From Prescottella subtropica (lineage in GTDB: Bacteria; Actinomycetota; Actinomycetes; Mycobacteriales; Mycobacteriaceae), in contig NZ_SKCH01000001.1 of NCBI RefSeq assembly GCF_005434945.1, positions 1 through 64,000 on the forward strand: DNA of 64,000 bases, given 5' to 3'. The notes beneath the pieces were generated by a model. That model was not told where the DNA came from. It ran no database searches and saw only the letters and a list, made by a program, of their open reading frames with translations. Every line of letters begins with the position of its first letter. The stretch's first letter is position 1. Shown one piece after another: positions 63,075 through 64,000 of the stretch. Both the position numbers and the translations under genes were made by a program.

Positions 63075-63605
63075 ATGACTGAAACGAGCGACTTCCACCG
63101 ACTGCTGCAGGAACAGATCCGCAACGAATTCACGGCCTCACAGCAGTACATTGCCGTCGCCGTCTACTTCGATTCGCAGGACCTGCCCCAACTCGCCGGG
63201 CGCTTCTACCAGCAGGCCGCCGAGGAACGCGACCACGCGATGATGATGATCCAGTACCTGCTCGACAACGACCAGCCGATCACGGTGCCCGGCATCGACG
63301 CCGTCGTCACCGAGTTCACGTCGGTCCGCGAACCGGTCGCACTGGCCGTCGCGCAGGAGAAGACCGTCACCGATCAGATCACCCGCCTGGCCCGCACCGC
63401 CCGCGACACCGGCGATTACCTGGGCGAACAGTTCGTGCAGTGGTTCCTCAAGGAGCAGGTCGAGGAGGTCGCGAGTATGACGACACTGCTGACCATCGTC
63501 GACCGGGCCGGCGGCAACCTCTTCAACGTCGAAGACTTCGTCGCCCGCGAGATGAGTTCGGCGGTGACGGCCGATTCGACCGCCCCGCGCGTCGCCGGCG
63601 CCTGA
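63075..63605 (+). CDS. Non-haem ferritin (BfrB-like), first copy
   Basis: A 176-residue ferritin subunit that stores iron as ferric oxide in a 24-mer cage. Ferroxidase residues are visible: Glu in EQIRNEFTASQQY, the EE..H cluster in AAEERDHAMMMIQYLL (about 50-65), and Glu/Gln in AVAQEKTV and FLKEQVEEV. It corresponds to M. tuberculosis BfrB (Rv3841) in sequence and position. The ATG at 63075 follows a leaderless -10 box. A strong hairpin follows the gene, and a second ferritin begins 170 bp downstream. Confidence 0.93.
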   Translation: MTETSDFHRLLQEQIRNEFTASQQYIAVAVYFDSQDLPQLAGRFYQQAAEERDHAMMMIQYLLDNDQPITVPGIDAVVTEFTSVREPVALAVAQEKTVTDQITRLARTARDTGDYLGEQFVQWFLKEQVEEVASMTTLLTIVDRAGGNLFNVEDFVAREMSSAVTADSTAPRVAGA

Positions 63606-63623
63606 CCGACCGCAACCCCTCCA

Positions 63624-63662
63624 CCGTGCCGCAATTGCCATTTCCCGACAATTGCGGCACGG
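63624..63662 (+). terminator. Hairpin terminator after first ferritin
   Basis: Perfect 14-bp arms CCGTGCCGCAATTG (63624-63637) and CAATTGCGGCACGG (63649-63662) around an 11-nt loop, 18 bp beyond the ferritin stop. Confidence 0.75.
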
Positions 63663-63762
63663 CGCAATTATGGAAAGCCCAACCTCATTGAGGTAGCACT
63701 AAATAAGGGAACACTAGCCTGGGTGAGGTTCCACTTGGGTGACAATCCCGCCCGGGCAGCGA

Positions 63763-63768
63763 TATCTT
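63763..63768 (+). promoter_or_regulatory. -10 box for second ferritin (leaderless)
   Basis: TATCTT, then 6 nt (CGACAC) and the ATG at 63775. Confidence 0.45.
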
Positions 63769-63774
63769 CGACAC

Positions 63775-64000
63775 ATGAGTGCCGCAGATGATTCGCACCG
63801 GACGAAATTTCACGCACTTCTCCACGACCAGATTCGCAACGAGTTCAACGCGTCGCACCAGTACCTCGCGACCGCGGTCTATTTCGACAATGCGGATCTC
63901 CCCCAGTTGGCGTCCCACTTCTACAAGCAGGCCAACGAGGAACGCAACCACGCCATGATGATCATCCAGTACTTCCTGGATCGGGACATCACCGTCGAAC
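63775..64000 (+). CDS. Non-haem ferritin, second copy (cut by window end)
   Basis: The first 75 residues of a second ferritin, running off the right edge. The N-terminal half is closely similar to the first copy: LLHDQIRNEFNASHQYLATAVYF, DLPQLASHFYKQANEERNHAMM and IIQYFLD. The ferroxidase Glu and EE..H positions are kept, so it is probably functional. The N-terminus is six residues longer than the first copy. It is a tandem duplicate with its own promoter region; the 112 bp between the first gene's terminator and this start hold no clear iron box. Confidence 0.9.
   Translation, partial: MSAADDSHRTKFHALLHDQIRNEFNASHQYLATAVYFDNADLPQLASHFYKQANEERNHAMMIIQYFLDRDITVE

Noticed and set aside
63680-63760. 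Possible IdeR box upstream of the second ferritin
   Set aside because: The best 19-mer I found matches only 11 of 19 consensus positions, which is too weak despite the attractive context.

Overview
This is a high-GC actinobacterial chromosome segment from a mycolic-acid-producing member of the Mycobacteriales, most likely Rhodococcus or a close relative. It carries the mycolate condensation operon (fadD32-pks13-accD4), Emb arabinosyltransferases, two antigen-85-type mycolyltransferases (one with LGFP repeats) and a galactan/decaprenylphosphoryl-arabinose operon. The gene order follows the Mycobacterium tuberculosis Rv3793-Rv3841 interval, broken by lineage-specific insertions. The species cannot be fixed from the sequence alone.

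Layout. 0.2-3.7 kb (minus): an FAD/Fe-S glycolate- or lactate-type dehydrogenase with two small partners. 3.9-12.4 kb (plus): an unassigned GT-C-like membrane protein and two tandem emb paralogues. 12.4-13.6 kb: an AbiEi/DUF559-like gene bracketed by two copies of a repeated palindrome. 13.6-22 kb (minus): accD4, pks13 and fadD32, with a 10-bp-phased repeat array upstream of fadD32. 22.5-27.4 kb (minus): a cutinase-like hydrolase, a DUF732 lipoprotein and two mycolyltransferases. 27.6-34.0 kb (minus): glf-glfT2-PAP2-ubiA-aftB, every junction overlapping. 34-40.7 kb: a MerR/TipAS regulator, a SpoIID-like protein, a PGRP amidase, a HAD phosphatase and an acyltransferase. 40.7-50.4 kb (minus): four tandem secreted Ig-repeat proteins, most followed by a strong hairpin. 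50.6-54.5 kb: thioesterase, serS, ankyrin protein, septum-formation-like protein and metallopeptidase. 54.5-57.0 kb: a parS-like palindrome and a PE-PPE-EspG trio. 57-64 kb: phosphoglycerate mutase, pheA, a hypothetical, a beta-lactamase-fold protein behind a possible iron box and leader peptide, a CPBP protease, an LCP ligase and two tandem ferritins (the second cut by the window end).

How it works together. fadD32, pks13 and accD4 make mycolates. Glf and GlfT2 build galactan. UbiA and the PAP2 protein feed the arabinose donor used by the Emb proteins and AftB. The mycolyltransferases attach mycolates to arabinan or trehalose, and the LCP protein may ligate arabinogalactan to peptidoglycan. 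The amidase and SpoIID proteins remodel the wall. The Ig-repeat proteins and the PE/PPE pair are probable surface or secreted products of this envelope.

Regulatory signal. Sixteen genes have a TANNNT-like -10 hexamer ending only 6-8 nt before an ATG/GTG start, the geometry of leaderless transcripts. Several starts were chosen on that basis. Most secreted-protein genes instead have Shine-Dalgarno leaders.
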